This document shows, piece by piece, positions 16,960-26,283 of a stretch of 64,000 bases of DNA. Origin of the DNA: Alteriqipengyuania bathyomarina_B (GTDB lineage: Bacteria > Pseudomonadota > Alphaproteobacteria > Sphingomonadales > Sphingomonadaceae); NCBI RefSeq assembly GCF_038594605.1, contig NZ_JBCFZM010000002.1:558001-622000 (forward strand), written 5' to 3'. A program made the position numbers and the translations under genes. Position 1 is the stretch's first letter; the number at the start of each line of letters is the position of its first letter. The notes under the pieces were generated by a model. That model saw only the letters and a list, made by a program, of their open reading frames with translations. It made no database searches and was not told where the DNA came from.

Positions 16960-17005
16960 GGCACGAGGCTACCGCGCCACACCATTCAGGTCGAGCAGGA
17001 GACGT

Positions 17006-19120
17006 TCATTCCGACCCGGTATCGACGCGATCTTCGAACAGCGCGCGCAGATCCTCGGGTTCACCGAGAATCGACACGCGGTCGCCCGTTTGCAGCACGA
17101 GGTCGGGGCGAGAGAGGATGGCACTTGTGTCACGCTCGACCATCACGATCTGGCAGCTGCCGGGCAGCTCGATCGCATCGAGGCGCTTGCCCGCCGCCTG
17201 TGCGAGCGCGGGGATTTCGCCAATCGGCTGGTGCAGATAGTGATCGTCGCGCATCAGCACCCGGTTGATCTCCTGCTCGTTCCGGGCAGCCAGCCAGCGT
17301 TTTTCGAAGTCCTCGGCTTGCGCCATTTCGGCAAGGTGGCCGACCACCCGCAGGTCGAGGCCCGCAGGCTCTTGCGGCATCACCATGTACATCAGCGTGT
17401 GCACGTTCTCCGCTCCCAAGATGTCGACCACGGCCTCATCGCCGAAGCGGAAGATGAACAGCTCCGATTGCTCGGCCTCGGCCAGGGTCTTGTAGGCAAG
17501 GTACATCTGCGGACGGATCGCATGCACCTCCATCCGCTCGCCCTTGAAGACCCCTTCAATGAAGTCCTTGTCGAGGCCGAAGCGTTCCTGGCCCATCGCG
17601 ACCATTTCTTCGATCAGGCTTTCGCGGTCGTAACGACCGGTGGGGCGATCCATCAGTGCCGATCGCGCGATCACCGCTTCGTACTTGAGGTTCGAAGGCT
17701 CGGTCCGCTCGTGCACGATCGAGGCAAGCTCGTCCTCGATGCCTTCGTAGATGCTGTGCCCCAGCTGGCGGTGGACGTGATAGATCGCGCCCCGGCGCTT
17801 GACCCGCTTGTAGGCGTAGAACTGGTAATAGAGCCCGCAGACGACGGCCAGCGCGATCGTGAAGAGGATCGGCAGCGCGCCCATTTCTATGATGAGCCAG
17901 AAGGCGATCAGGAAGCCGGCGATCGGCACCCACGGATAGAGCGGGGTCTTGAAGCCGGGGCGATAGGTGTCGATCCGGCTCTCGCGCATGACCACCACCG
18001 CCACGCACACCAGCCCGAAGAGCAGGAGCTGAAACGCACTGGCCAGCTTGGCGACCGACTGAACATCGAAGATGGCCAGCACCAGCACCATCGCGATCAC
18101 CGTCACGATGATCGCGAGGGTCGGCGTGCCGCTCTTGCCGACATTGCTCAGCCTGTCGGGCAGCAGCTTGTCCTTCGCCATGGCAAAGGGATAGCGCGAA
18201 GCCGACATGATCCCGGCATTGCCGGTGGAGGCGAAGGCAGCGACGGCGGCGACGACGATCAGCGTGACGCCCAGATCGTAGGGCACGAAGCCGAGGAACC
18301 GCTTGCCCGCATCGGCCACCGGGGTGAGGCTGCCGAAGAGATCGTCGGGCGGCAGCGCGGCGACCATTACCAGCGTGCCCAGCGTATAGATGATGGTCGC
18401 GGTCAACAGCGAGAGCGTCATGCCGAGCGGAATGTTGCGGTCCGGGTTCTCGACCTCTTCCGCCACACTCGCGACCTTGGTGAGGCCGGCATAGGACACG
18501 AAGACGAGGCCGATGGTCGCGAAGAAGCCGCCGAACCCGTCGGAGAAGAAAGCGCCGTAGGACGGATCGGGCTCGAGGATGTCTGCCACGCCGAGGCGGG
18601 CGAAGGCGGTGATGACGAAGGCGGTCAGGATCACCACCAGCGTCGACACGAAGATGCGCTGCAGCATCGTCGTTTCCTTGGCGCCCACGATGTTGATGAT
18701 GCCGAACATGATCGTCAGCCCGATCGCCGTCCAAGTGACCGGAAGATCGACATAGAGTCCAAGGTAAGCGCCCATGCCGACAAGCGCGAAGGCGCTTTTG
18801 AACACCACCGCGATCCACGATCCGAGCCCGCCGACCGTGCCCATCAGGGGGCCCATGCTGCGGTCGAGGAAAAAGTAGGTGCCGCCCGAACGCGGCATGG
18901 CGGTGGACAGCTCTGCCATGCAATACATCGCAGGCAGGATCAGCAGACCTGCAACCATGTAGGCGAGAAAGACCGAGTTGCCGGTCTGTGCCGCAGCAAT
19001 GCCGGGCAGCAGAAACAGCCCGGACGAGAACATTGCGCCGGTCGCTATGGCATAGACGTCGAACAGCCCGATACTCTTGGAAAGTTTGCTATCGCCGCTC
19101 GGTTGATCCTGCCCCGCCAT
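17006..19120 (-). CDS. APC superfamily permease with EIIA-2-like and RCK-C-like cytosolic tail
   Basis: 704 aa. Residues about 10-430 form an APC amino acid permease: IGLFDVYAIATGAMFSSGLFL on helix 1 and twelve hydrophobic segments. The remaining 270 residues are soluble. A segment with MVAMGQERFGLDKDFIEGVFKGE and ENVHTLMYMVMPQEPAG resembles a PTS EIIA type-2 domain, and the end (GSCQIVMVERDTSAILSRPDLVLQTGDRVSILGEPEDLRALF) resembles the RCK-C/TrkA-C ligand domain. This suggests transport gated by a cytosolic ligand or by phosphorylation. Start at 19120 (MAGQDQPSGD) is chosen as the family start; an upstream extension is possible. Confidence 0.85.
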   Translation of the reverse strand: MAGQDQPSGDSKLSKSIGLFDVYAIATGAMFSSGLFLLPGIAAAQTGNSVFLAYMVAGLLILPAMYCMAELSTAMPRSGGTYFFLDRSMGPLMGTVGGLGSWIAVVFKSAFALVGMGAYLGLYVDLPVTWTAIGLTIMFGIINIVGAKETTMLQRIFVSTLVVILTAFVITAFARLGVADILEPDPSYGAFFSDGFGGFFATIGLVFVSYAGLTKVASVAEEVENPDRNIPLGMTLSLLTATIIYTLGTLVMVAALPPDDLFGSLTPVADAGKRFLGFVPYDLGVTLIVVAAVAAFASTGNAGIMSASRYPFAMAKDKLLPDRLSNVGKSGTPTLAIIVTVIAMVLVLAIFDVQSVAKLASAFQLLLFGLVCVAVVVMRESRIDTYRPGFKTPLYPWVPIAGFLIAFWLIIEMGALPILFTIALAVVCGLYYQFYAYKRVKRRGAIYHVHRQLGHSIYEGIEDELASIVHERTEPSNLKYEAVIARSALMDRPTGRYDRESLIEEMVAMGQERFGLDKDFIEGVFKGERMEVHAIRPQMYLAYKTLAEAEQSELFIFRFGDEAVVDILGAENVHTLMYMVMPQEPAGLDLRVVGHLAEMAQAEDFEKRWLAARNEQEINRVLMRDDHYLHQPIGEIPALAQAAGKRLDAIELPGSCQIVMVERDTSAILSRPDLVLQTGDRVSILGEPEDLRALFEDRVDTGSE

Positions 19121-19323
19121 CCAGAAGGATACCGCCGTGGAAGCGCATCGTTCCCATGAACGCGCGTAGGCACGCGGTAGCAAGCCGACGCACGAAGAGG
19201 TGGATGCCGGTGCGATTTACCCCGGCGCATGCAACGTCATGCCTAAAAAGCCGATCCACAATCAGGTTTTCGGCAAACCCGCGCGCGATCTTCGGATACC
19301 GCGAACCTCGATGAATCAGGGCG

Positions 19324-21246
19324 CTAGGCCCGCGCTTCCTCGACCCCCGCCGAGTTGTGACGCAGCGCGGCGAGCACGGTGTCGAGGATATCGGGCGCGT
19401 TGAGCCCCGCCTCGTCATACTGCTTCTTGGGATCGTCGTGATCCTGGAACACATCGGGCAGGCGCATCGTGCGCACCTTGAGGCCTTCGTCGAGGAGGCC
19501 GGTATCGCTCGCGTAGGTGAGCACGTGCGCACCGAGCCCGCCGATGGCGGCTTCCTCGATCGTCAGCACCACCTCGTGCTCGCGCATCGCCTTTTCGATC
19601 AATGCGGTGTCGAGCGGCTTGGCGAAGCGCATGTCCGCCACCGTCGTCGACAGGCCGCGTGCTTCGAGCTGTTCGGCGGCTTCCAGCGCTTCGCCCAGCC
19701 GTGTGCCGAGCGAGAGGATCGCAACCTTGCTGCCTTCCTTGACGATCCGGCCCTTGCCGATCTCCAGCTTTTCCAGCTTCTCCGGGATTTCGACACCCGT
19801 GCCCGCGCCGCGCGGATAGCGGAAGGCAATCGGGCCGTCGTCGTACTCGGCGGCGGTGTAGGTCATGTGCGCCAGCTCCGCCTCGTCGGCGGCCGCCATC
19901 ACCACCATGTTGGGCAGCGTCGCCAGATAGGTGACGTCGAACGATCCCGCATGCGTGCATCCGTCCGCGCCGACCAGCCCGGCACGGTCGATCGCGAAGC
20001 GCACCGGCAGATTCTGGATCGCAACGTCGTGGACCACCTGGTCGTAGGCGCGCTGGAGGAAGGTCGAGTAGATCGCGGCGAAAGGACGCATGCCCTGCGC
20101 GGCGAGCCCGGCGGCAAAGGTCACACCGTGCTGTTCGGCAATGCCGACATCGAAGCTGCGTTCGGGGTGCGCCTTGGCGAACTTGTCGACCCCCGTGCCG
20201 CCCGGCATCGCGGCGGTGATCGCGCAGATGCGATCGTCGGTCTCGGCCAGCTTGGCGAGGGTTTCGCCGAACACGTTCTGGTAATTGGGCGGGCCGCCCT
20301 TCGACTTCTTCTGTTCGCCGGTGATGACGTCGAACTTGGAGACGCCGTGGTACTTGTCCGCACTTTCCTCGGCGAACTTGTAGCCCTTGCCCTTCTCGGT
20401 CACGACATGGATCAGGACCGGGCCCTGATCGGAATCGCGCACATTCTCCAGCACCGGGATCAGGTGGTCGAGATTGTGTCCGTCGATCGGCCCGACGTAG
20501 TAGAAGCCCAGCTCCTCGAACAAGGTCCCGCCGGTCACCATGCCGCGGGTGAATTCCTCCGCCTTGCCGAGCGAGGAATGCAGGCGGCGGTGCATCTTCT
20601 TGGCGACCTTGGAGGCAAGGCTGCGCAGGCCGAGATATTCGCCGCTCGAAACCACGCGCGCCAAGTATGCCGAAAGCCCGCCCACCGGGGGCGCGATCGA
20701 CATGTCGTTGTCGTTGAGGATCACGACCAGCCGGTTGCCCGCCTGTTCGGCATTGTTCATCGCCTCGTAGGCCATCCCTGCGCTCATTGCGCCGTCGCCA
20801 ATCACGGCGATCGCGCGGCCGGGCTTGTCCTGCAGCTTGTTCGCCATCGCGAAGCCCAGCCCCGCGCTGATCGAAGTGGAGGAATGCGCGGCGCCGAAGG
20901 GGTCGTATTCGCTCTCGGTCCGCTTCGTGAAGCCCGACAGGCCGCCGCCCTGCCGCAGCGTGCGGATGCGGTCGCGCCGCCCGGTCAGGATCTTGTGCGG
21001 GTAGCACTGGTGGCCGACATCCCAGATCAGACGATCCTCGGGCGTGTTGAAGATGTAATGGATCGCCACGGTCAGCTCGACCACGCCGAGGCCCGAGCCC
21101 AGATGCCCGCCGGTGGTGCCGACCGCATCGATCATTTCGGTGCGCAATTCGTCGGCCAGCTGGCGGAGTTTATCACGGTCGATCTTGCGGAGATCTGCGG
21201 GAAGAGCGACCTTGTCGAGCAGCGGCGTTGCAGGGCGTTTATTCAT
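19324..21246 (-). CDS. dxs: 1-deoxy-D-xylulose-5-phosphate synthase
   Basis: First enzyme of the MEP isoprenoid pathway: condenses pyruvate and glyceraldehyde 3-phosphate with thiamine diphosphate. 640 aa, the normal length. Thiamine-binding GDGAMSAGMAYEAMNNA, the GGHLGSGLGVVELTVA start, TEKGKGYKFAEESADKYHG and the transketolase-type AIDRAGLVGADGCTHAG are all present. It provides precursors for carotenoids, quinones and polyprenyl phosphates used by the envelope genes in this window. Lies 67 bases after the Fur-family gene on the same strand. Confidence 0.97.
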   Translation of the reverse strand: MNKRPATPLLDKVALPADLRKIDRDKLRQLADELRTEMIDAVGTTGGHLGSGLGVVELTVAIHYIFNTPEDRLIWDVGHQCYPHKILTGRRDRIRTLRQGGGLSGFTKRTESEYDPFGAAHSSTSISAGLGFAMANKLQDKPGRAIAVIGDGAMSAGMAYEAMNNAEQAGNRLVVILNDNDMSIAPPVGGLSAYLARVVSSGEYLGLRSLASKVAKKMHRRLHSSLGKAEEFTRGMVTGGTLFEELGFYYVGPIDGHNLDHLIPVLENVRDSDQGPVLIHVVTEKGKGYKFAEESADKYHGVSKFDVITGEQKKSKGGPPNYQNVFGETLAKLAETDDRICAITAAMPGGTGVDKFAKAHPERSFDVGIAEQHGVTFAAGLAAQGMRPFAAIYSTFLQRAYDQVVHDVAIQNLPVRFAIDRAGLVGADGCTHAGSFDVTYLATLPNMVVMAAADEAELAHMTYTAAEYDDGPIAFRYPRGAGTGVEIPEKLEKLEIGKGRIVKEGSKVAILSLGTRLGEALEAAEQLEARGLSTTVADMRFAKPLDTALIEKAMREHEVVLTIEEAAIGGLGAHVLTYASDTGLLDEGLKVRTMRLPDVFQDHDDPKKQYDEAGLNAPDILDTVLAALRHNSAGVEEARA

Positions 21247-21313
21247 GGCTAACAGTCCTACAACGTGGAATCGCGCCTGTCGACAAAGTGCGTCAGGCTA
21301 GCAACTTGCCGCT

Positions 21314-21784
21314 CTATCGCGCGCAGGATCCGCACAATCCGCGTAGCTCGACCACCGGGCGTACCTCGGCAAAGCCTGCTTCGGTGCCCGCGTTGCGCAG
21401 CGCGCCGGTCAGTCGGTCGTCGTCGATATGGTCCGCCGCGCCGCAATCGTCACAAATCAGGAAGATGCAATCGTGCCGGCACCCCGGATGCGAATTGACG
21501 AGGAAGGCGTTGGCACTCTCGATACGGTTGGCGAGATTACCCCGCACGAAGATGTCGAGAATGCGGTAGACGCTGTTCGGCGCGACCCGGCTGCCACGCT
21601 GATTGCTAAGGTTCTCGGCAATGTCATAGGCCGAAACGGGGCGCGAATGTTTCGCCAGTTCCTCGAACACTTCGGCGCGCATGCCGGTCCAGCGCTCCCC
21701 CTGTTCCTCGAGCGAGCGTTTGGCGGCGGTGATCAGCGCCTCGCCTTCGTGTTCGTGATGCGAATGCTTGTGTGCAGTTGCCAT
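21314..21784 (-). CDS. Fur family transcriptional regulator (Zur-like)
   Basis: 156 aa. A His-rich start (ATAHKHSHHEHEGE) precedes the winged helix (GERWTGMRAEVFEELAKHSRPVSAYDI, then VAPNSVYRILDIFV). The C-terminal half has HPGCRHDCIFLICDDCGAADHI and ends GLCGSCAR, two CxxC pairs holding structural zinc as in Zur and Fur. The His-rich head and the cysteine pattern favour zinc sensing (Zur). No zinc transporter is adjacent, so targets lie elsewhere. The ATG at 21784 is the best start; a longer reading frame upstream overlaps msrA. Confidence 0.88.
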   Translation of the reverse strand: MATAHKHSHHEHEGEALITAAKRSLEEQGERWTGMRAEVFEELAKHSRPVSAYDIAENLSNQRGSRVAPNSVYRILDIFVRGNLANRIESANAFLVNSHPGCRHDCIFLICDDCGAADHIDDDRLTGALRNAGTEAGFAEVRPVVELRGLCGSCAR

Positions 21785-21822
21785 TGGCTGAAGATAGCGC
21801 GCCGGGCGCCGGGTTTCCAGCG

Positions 21823-22506
21823 TCAGTCTTTGAGGAAACTGGCGCGGTAGACGCCGGGATAAAATTCCTTGAGCGCGGCGACTTTGGGCGCGTCCCAGCG
21901 CACGATGTAGCCGTGGTCGGGATTCTTCGCGGCGAAGTTCTGATGGTAATCCTCGGCCTCGTAGAACGTCTTGGCGGGGACGATGTCGGTCACGATCGGC
22001 TTGTCCCACGTTCCGCTGCGCTTCATCTGCGCGAGATAGGCGCGCGCGACCTTGCGCTGTTCCGCCGAAAGCGGGACAAGCTCGGCGTTGTAATGCGCGC
22101 CGCGATCGGGGCCCTGACGGTTGCGCAGGGTCGGGTCGGCAACCACCGAGAAAAAGATGCGCAGCAGCTGGTCATAACGAATCTGCGAAGGATCATAGGT
22201 GATCTTCACCGCTTCGGTATGGTCGGTGATGCCGCTGGAGACGAGCTTGTAGTCGGCCTGCCGTTTCGTGCCACCGTGATAGCCGGCCTTGGCGCTCTTC
22301 ACGCCTTTGACATGGCTGAAGACCGCCTCGACGCCCCAGAAGCATCCGCCCGCGAAGACTGCGGTCTTGAGGCCGCTCTCCTTCGCTTTCACCTGCGCAA
22401 CCGGCGCGCGGACGTGATTTTCCGCCGCCAGTGCGGGGCCGCATCCTGCAAGCGCGAGCGACCCGGCAGCGATCAGCGTTAGAAGTCCGGTCGTTCGTTT
22501 GCTCAC
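21823..22506 (-). CDS. msrA: Exported lipoprotein peptide-methionine (S)-S-oxide reductase MsrA
   Basis: Reduces methionine-S-sulfoxide; 227 aa. The lipoprotein signal (LLTLIAAGSLALAGCG, lipobox LAGC) puts it in the envelope. Catalytic AGGCFWGVEAVF with the active Cys, then GYHGGTKRQADYKLVSSGITDH-like strand text, YDPSQIRYDQLLRIFF and TFYEAEDYHQNF follow the family. The start is a GTG at 22506 overlapping the stop of a 39-aa membrane peptide gene (GTGA). It complements the exported MsrB at 4889-5386, so both sulfoxide forms are repaired outside the cytoplasm. Confidence 0.93.
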   Translation of the reverse strand: MSKRTTGLLTLIAAGSLALAGCGPALAAENHVRAPVAQVKAKESGLKTAVFAGGCFWGVEAVFSHVKGVKSAKAGYHGGTKRQADYKLVSSGITDHTEAVKITYDPSQIRYDQLLRIFFSVVADPTLRNRQGPDRGAHYNAELVPLSAEQRKVARAYLAQMKRSGTWDKPIVTDIVPAKTFYEAEDYHQNFAAKNPDHGYIVRWDAPKVAALKEFYPGVYRASFLKD

Positions 22507-22622
22507 GGGAGGACCCCGATAAGCGCCTGCGCACCGTCGAAGCGCGTCATGACGAGCGTGACGGCAACGACGCCGAAGCCGACGCCGAAGCTGCGAAAGA
22601 GGTCTGAGGTGAAGAGTTTCAT
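22503..22622 (-). CDS. Small membrane protein of 39 aa upstream of msrA
   Basis: Reads MKLFTSDLFRSFGVGFGVV and continues with one hydrophobic segment, ending ALIGVLP. The TGA overlaps the GTG start of msrA by the four bases GTGA, which implies translational coupling. I recognise no family. The single-helix topology and coupling suggest either a leader whose translation sets MsrA output or a small membrane partner. Support is the coupling, a plausible start and the membrane-like composition. Confidence 0.6.
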   Translation of the reverse strand: MKLFTSDLFRSFGVGFGVVAVTLVMTRFDGAQALIGVLP

Positions 22623-22753
22623 GGGCGTATTTCCAGGCGGATTGATTGCTTGCCCCCGATATGGGGTGCGACCGCTTTCGGATCGGTGAATTCGGCGAAA
22701 GCACACGACGATCCGTGCAACGCGCCGGATCGGTAACGCAATTGCGGTGCGGC

Positions 22754-24343
22754 TCAGTGCCGGAAGTGACGCATTCCGGTGAAAAGCATCGCCAGCCCCG
22801 CCTCGTTAGCGGCGGCGATCACCTCGTCATCGCGGATCGAACCGCCCGGCTGGATGACCGCGCTCGCGCCCGCTTCGGCAGCGGCGAGCAGGCCGTCGGC
22901 GAAGGGGAAGAAGGCGTCCGAGGCGACCGCACTGCCGACGGTTCGCGACTCGGCCCAGCCATATTTCTCGGCAGCTTCGGCGGCCTTGACCGCCGCGATG
23001 CGCGAGGAATCGCGCCGGTTCATCTGGCCCGCACCAATCCCGGCGGTCGCGCCATCCCTGGCGTAGACGATCGCGTTCGACTTGACATGGCGCGCAACGG
23101 TCCAGGCGAAGAGGCAGTCTTTCAGCTCTTGGCTTGTCGGTTCGCGCTTGGTCACGACCTTCAGATCGGCAGGCGAGACCATGCCGTTGTCGCGGCTCTG
23201 GACCAGCAGCCCGCCGGTGATCGGCTTGACCGTCAGGCCGTTGCGGCGCGCGTCCGGCAATTCGCCGACCGTGAGCAGCCGCAGGTTCTTCTTCTTGGCG
23301 AAAGCCTCGCGCGCTTCGTCCGACACGCTCGGCGCGATGACGACTTCGGTGAAGATCTCGCAGATCGCGCGCGCGGTTTCGCCATCGAGCTCGGTATTGA
23401 CCGCGACGATGCCGCCAAAGGCCGACACCGAGTCGCATGCCAGCGCCTCGTTCCAGGCATCGATCAGCGTGTCGCGCTGCGCCACGCCGCACGGATTTGC
23501 GTGCTTGACGATGATGACCGCCGGTCGCTCGCCCGCGAATTCGGCGCACAATTCCAGCGCCGCGTCGGCATCGTTGTAGTTGTTATAGGACAGCGCCTTG
23601 CCCTGCAGCTGCGCGGCCTGCGCGATGCCCTGCTGGTGCGGGCCCAAGGGCTTGTAGAGCGCCGCGTGCTGGTGCGGATTCTCGCCATAGCGCAGCACGG
23701 TTGGCTGCGTGCCGTTGACCGCCAGGAAGTCGGGGAATTGCTGCTGCTGGTCTGCCAATGCGAACCACTGGCTGATCATCGAATCATAGGCAGCGGTCGC
23801 GGCGAAGGCCTTGGCCGCCATCCGCTTGCGGAAGGCGAGGGTCGTACCACCGTCGCCCTGCTCCAGCTCCTCGATAAGGGTCGAGTAGTCCGCCGGATCG
23901 GTGACGATGGTGACGAACTGGTGGTTCTTGGCGGCCGAGCGCACCATCGAAGGCCCGCCGATATCGATGTTCTCGATAATCTCGGGCCGGTCGGCGCCTT
24001 TCGCAACCGTCGCTTCGAACGGGTAGAGATTGACGACCACCAGATCGATCGGCGCAATCGCGTGCTCTTCCATCGATGCGACGTGCGCATCATCGTCGCG
24101 CAGCGCGAGCAGCCCTCCATGGACCTTGGGGTGCAGCGTCTTGACCCGCCCGTCCATCATCTCCGGAAAACCGGTGAGGTCGGACACGTCGCGCACCTCG
24201 AGCCCAGCTTCGCGCAGCGCCCGCGCCGTGCCGCCGGTGGAAACCAGCTCCACCCCCCGGTCCGCCAATGCGCGGCCAAGCTGGGGCAGCCCCTCCTTGT
24301 CGGAAACGGAAAGGAGGGCCCTGCGGATCGCGATATCAGTCAA
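22754..24343 (-). CDS. purH: Bifunctional AICAR transformylase/IMP cyclohydrolase PurH
   Basis: Last two steps of IMP synthesis; 529 aa, the standard length when the start is placed at the TTG at 24343 (LTDIAIRRALLSVSDKEG). The IMP cyclohydrolase domain shows VSTGGTARALREAG and FPEMMDGRVKTLHPKVHGG; the transformylase domain has LRYGENPHQHAALY, IIVKHANPCGVA with the key Lys-His, and AVIQPGGSIRDDEVI. No ATG or GTG fits near the conserved start, so TTG is the likely initiator. It starts 5 bases after the heparinase-like gene ends, third in the rpe operon. Confidence 0.95.
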   Translation of the reverse strand: MTDIAIRRALLSVSDKEGLPQLGRALADRGVELVSTGGTARALREAGLEVRDVSDLTGFPEMMDGRVKTLHPKVHGGLLALRDDDAHVASMEEHAIAPIDLVVVNLYPFEATVAKGADRPEIIENIDIGGPSMVRSAAKNHQFVTIVTDPADYSTLIEELEQGDGGTTLAFRKRMAAKAFAATAAYDSMISQWFALADQQQQFPDFLAVNGTQPTVLRYGENPHQHAALYKPLGPHQQGIAQAAQLQGKALSYNNYNDADAALELCAEFAGERPAVIIVKHANPCGVAQRDTLIDAWNEALACDSVSAFGGIVAVNTELDGETARAICEIFTEVVIAPSVSDEAREAFAKKKNLRLLTVGELPDARRNGLTVKPITGGLLVQSRDNGMVSPADLKVVTKREPTSQELKDCLFAWTVARHVKSNAIVYARDGATAGIGAGQMNRRDSSRIAAVKAAEAAEKYGWAESRTVGSAVASDAFFPFADGLLAAAEAGASAVIQPGGSIRDDEVIAAANEAGLAMLFTGMRHFRH

Positions 24344-24348
24344 AGAAA

Positions 24349-26283
24349 CTATCCCATCTTCTTGAACAGCCAGGCAAAGCTGCCGCCGCTGCGCGGTGTC
24401 ATGCCCTGCAGGACCAGCTGCTGGATCGGTTGTGGCCGGCCCTGCGCATCGACGAAGAGGCTGTCTTCGATCGAGAGGGTGCCCGTATATTCGCCTGCGA
24501 CGCGGAATTGCCAGTGCGAACCGTCGGGCAGCGCGAGGCCTGCGCCCTTGCGGTCTTCGGACAGGCGCGCACTGATCCCGACCCCGAGGTGGAAACGGAT
24601 CGCATAGCCGACCTTGCCGCGTTTGCCGCGCTTGCTGGCGGGCAGCAGAACGTCTTCGCCGACCAGCTCGGTGCCATCCTCGCGCAGCATCAGCACGCGG
24701 CGATGGGTCAGTCCGAAGCGGCTGGCATAGCCATCGTGGCTCGCTTCCAGCCGGGTTGCGCCGCCCCGCTTGCCACCCACGGTGCGGCGGTCGACTTCGA
24801 CCTCGCCGACCCCGTCGCCCAGCTTCCCCTTGATGAGGATCGCGGTCGAGTTGACATCTTCCAGCACCAGCGTCGAATGCGCGGCAGTGGCCCGCAGGCC
24901 CTGTTCGATCCGCGCGGGCACCTGCCCGCCTGCCCAGGCCGCGCCGCCGCAATTGACGATGATCCGCTGCCCCTGGGCCGACAGTTCGAACGCCAGCGTC
25001 GAGGCGCAGCCAGACCGCGCATATTTGGCGACCGGCGGCGGGGCGGCATCGAATTGCAGAATCGTCTTGCCTGCGCTCGCGCGGTGATAGCCCCAGCCGC
25101 GCGGTTCCTTGAGCGGGCGGGTACGGACACCGCTGGCCTTGACCAGCTCGCCGATCCGGTCGGACGAGACCGCGCCCGCGCCCTGCCAGTTGCCGAGCCC
25201 GCCTTCGCCGTGCACCACCGCCAGCAGCGGCGGAACGATCAGTTCGGTCACCGCGCCGACGAATTTGGGCGGGTCCATCTTCATCGCGCGATAACAGGCG
25301 GCCAGCTCGGTCAGCAGTTCGAGCATTTCCATCTGCGCGATGGGACTGCGCGACTGCACGCCGCCATCCTCGCCGACGAATTCGCCCAGCGCGCGGGCCA
25401 GCCCGGCCTCGGCATAGAGACGGCGCGGCTTGCCCTCGGGCAGCAGCAGCCCGGCTGCCACGAGCGCGCCCCAGCCGAACACCTCGGCCTGCTTGTCGGG
25501 CGCCTTCGTCACCTGCGCATCGAGCCAGCGGGTCGTCTTGTCGAGCGCCAGCAGCGTGCGTCCGCGAACCGCCTTGTTGGAAAGGATCAGCGGCGCATGG
25601 ACCAGCCACGCCAGCACCCGCCGGGCGCTCGCTTCGATGTCCCAGGCAGGCCCCTTGCCCGGCAACGGATGCGCATCGAGCCACATGCGGTGAATGCGCA
25701 GCGCGGTCGCTTCGACCTGCGGGCGCGCGCCCGAGCCGGCGAGGTCGCGCAGCCAGCCATAGGAATGGACGTACCGCTCGATCAAAGGCGTCTGCTGCCG
25801 CGTGCCGGGCCCGAATTCGAGCTGTGCGATCGGCAGTTTGACCCCGTGGACGAGGAAATGTCCTGCCCGAAGCGCCATGCCTGCCGCACGTTCGCCCTCC
25901 AGCGGCGGGGTGACCGTGGCGAGCATGCGCCGCTTGGCAGGCGTGGACAGCGGCGACGTGATCAGCCGCCCACGGATCCCCGCAGCATAGGCCATCCGCA
26001 CCAGTCGCTCGCCCGGACCGACGCGCGGCGCGCCGATTTCCTGCGGCACCAGCGCACGCGAAGGCGAAACCACTTCGACCTCGCGCCTGGGCGCCCTGGC
26101 ATCTTTGCCCGGCAGCGGCACGGACAGGTCGTTGGCAGTGTCCTTTTCGGAGAGCGCGGTTGGCTCGGGCTTGTCGGCGAGTGTCATGATCAACTGGCGC
26201 GCGGCGCGCTCTTCACGATCGGGCGTGTCGCCGGAATCGTCCGCGACATCGCGAACCGGATCATGCCCTATCGGATCGACCAT
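24349..26283 (-). CDS. Heparinase II/III family protein
   Basis: 644 aa. N-terminal half is helical ((alpha/alpha)-toroid type, with SYGWLRDLAG and EVFGWGALVAAGLLLPEGKP); the C-terminal half is beta-rich with GGWGYHR-like GWGYHRASAGKTILQFDA, IIVNCGGAAW and AAHSTLVLEDVNST, the heparinase II/III signature region. No signal peptide is seen, so it may act on envelope or intracellular polymers; the substrate is unknown. The gene overlaps rpe by the ATGA at its start and abuts purH, an order I recall as common in sphingomonads. Confidence 0.85.
   Translation of the reverse strand: MVDPIGHDPVRDVADDSGDTPDREERAARQLIMTLADKPEPTALSEKDTANDLSVPLPGKDARAPRREVEVVSPSRALVPQEIGAPRVGPGERLVRMAYAAGIRGRLITSPLSTPAKRRMLATVTPPLEGERAAGMALRAGHFLVHGVKLPIAQLEFGPGTRQQTPLIERYVHSYGWLRDLAGSGARPQVEATALRIHRMWLDAHPLPGKGPAWDIEASARRVLAWLVHAPLILSNKAVRGRTLLALDKTTRWLDAQVTKAPDKQAEVFGWGALVAAGLLLPEGKPRRLYAEAGLARALGEFVGEDGGVQSRSPIAQMEMLELLTELAACYRAMKMDPPKFVGAVTELIVPPLLAVVHGEGGLGNWQGAGAVSSDRIGELVKASGVRTRPLKEPRGWGYHRASAGKTILQFDAAPPPVAKYARSGCASTLAFELSAQGQRIIVNCGGAAWAGGQVPARIEQGLRATAAHSTLVLEDVNSTAILIKGKLGDGVGEVEVDRRTVGGKRGGATRLEASHDGYASRFGLTHRRVLMLREDGTELVGEDVLLPASKRGKRGKVGYAIRFHLGVGISARLSEDRKGAGLALPDGSHWQFRVAGEYTGTLSIEDSLFVDAQGRPQPIQQLVLQGMTPRSGGSFAWLFKKMG

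Noticed and set aside
16679..19159. 826-codon plus-strand frame opposite the APC transporter
   Set aside because: Antisense shadow; text is low-complexity His/Arg/Asp repeats while the minus strand has a full transporter.
19357..21252. 631-codon plus-strand frame opposite dxs
   Set aside because: Antisense shadow of dxs; no domain.
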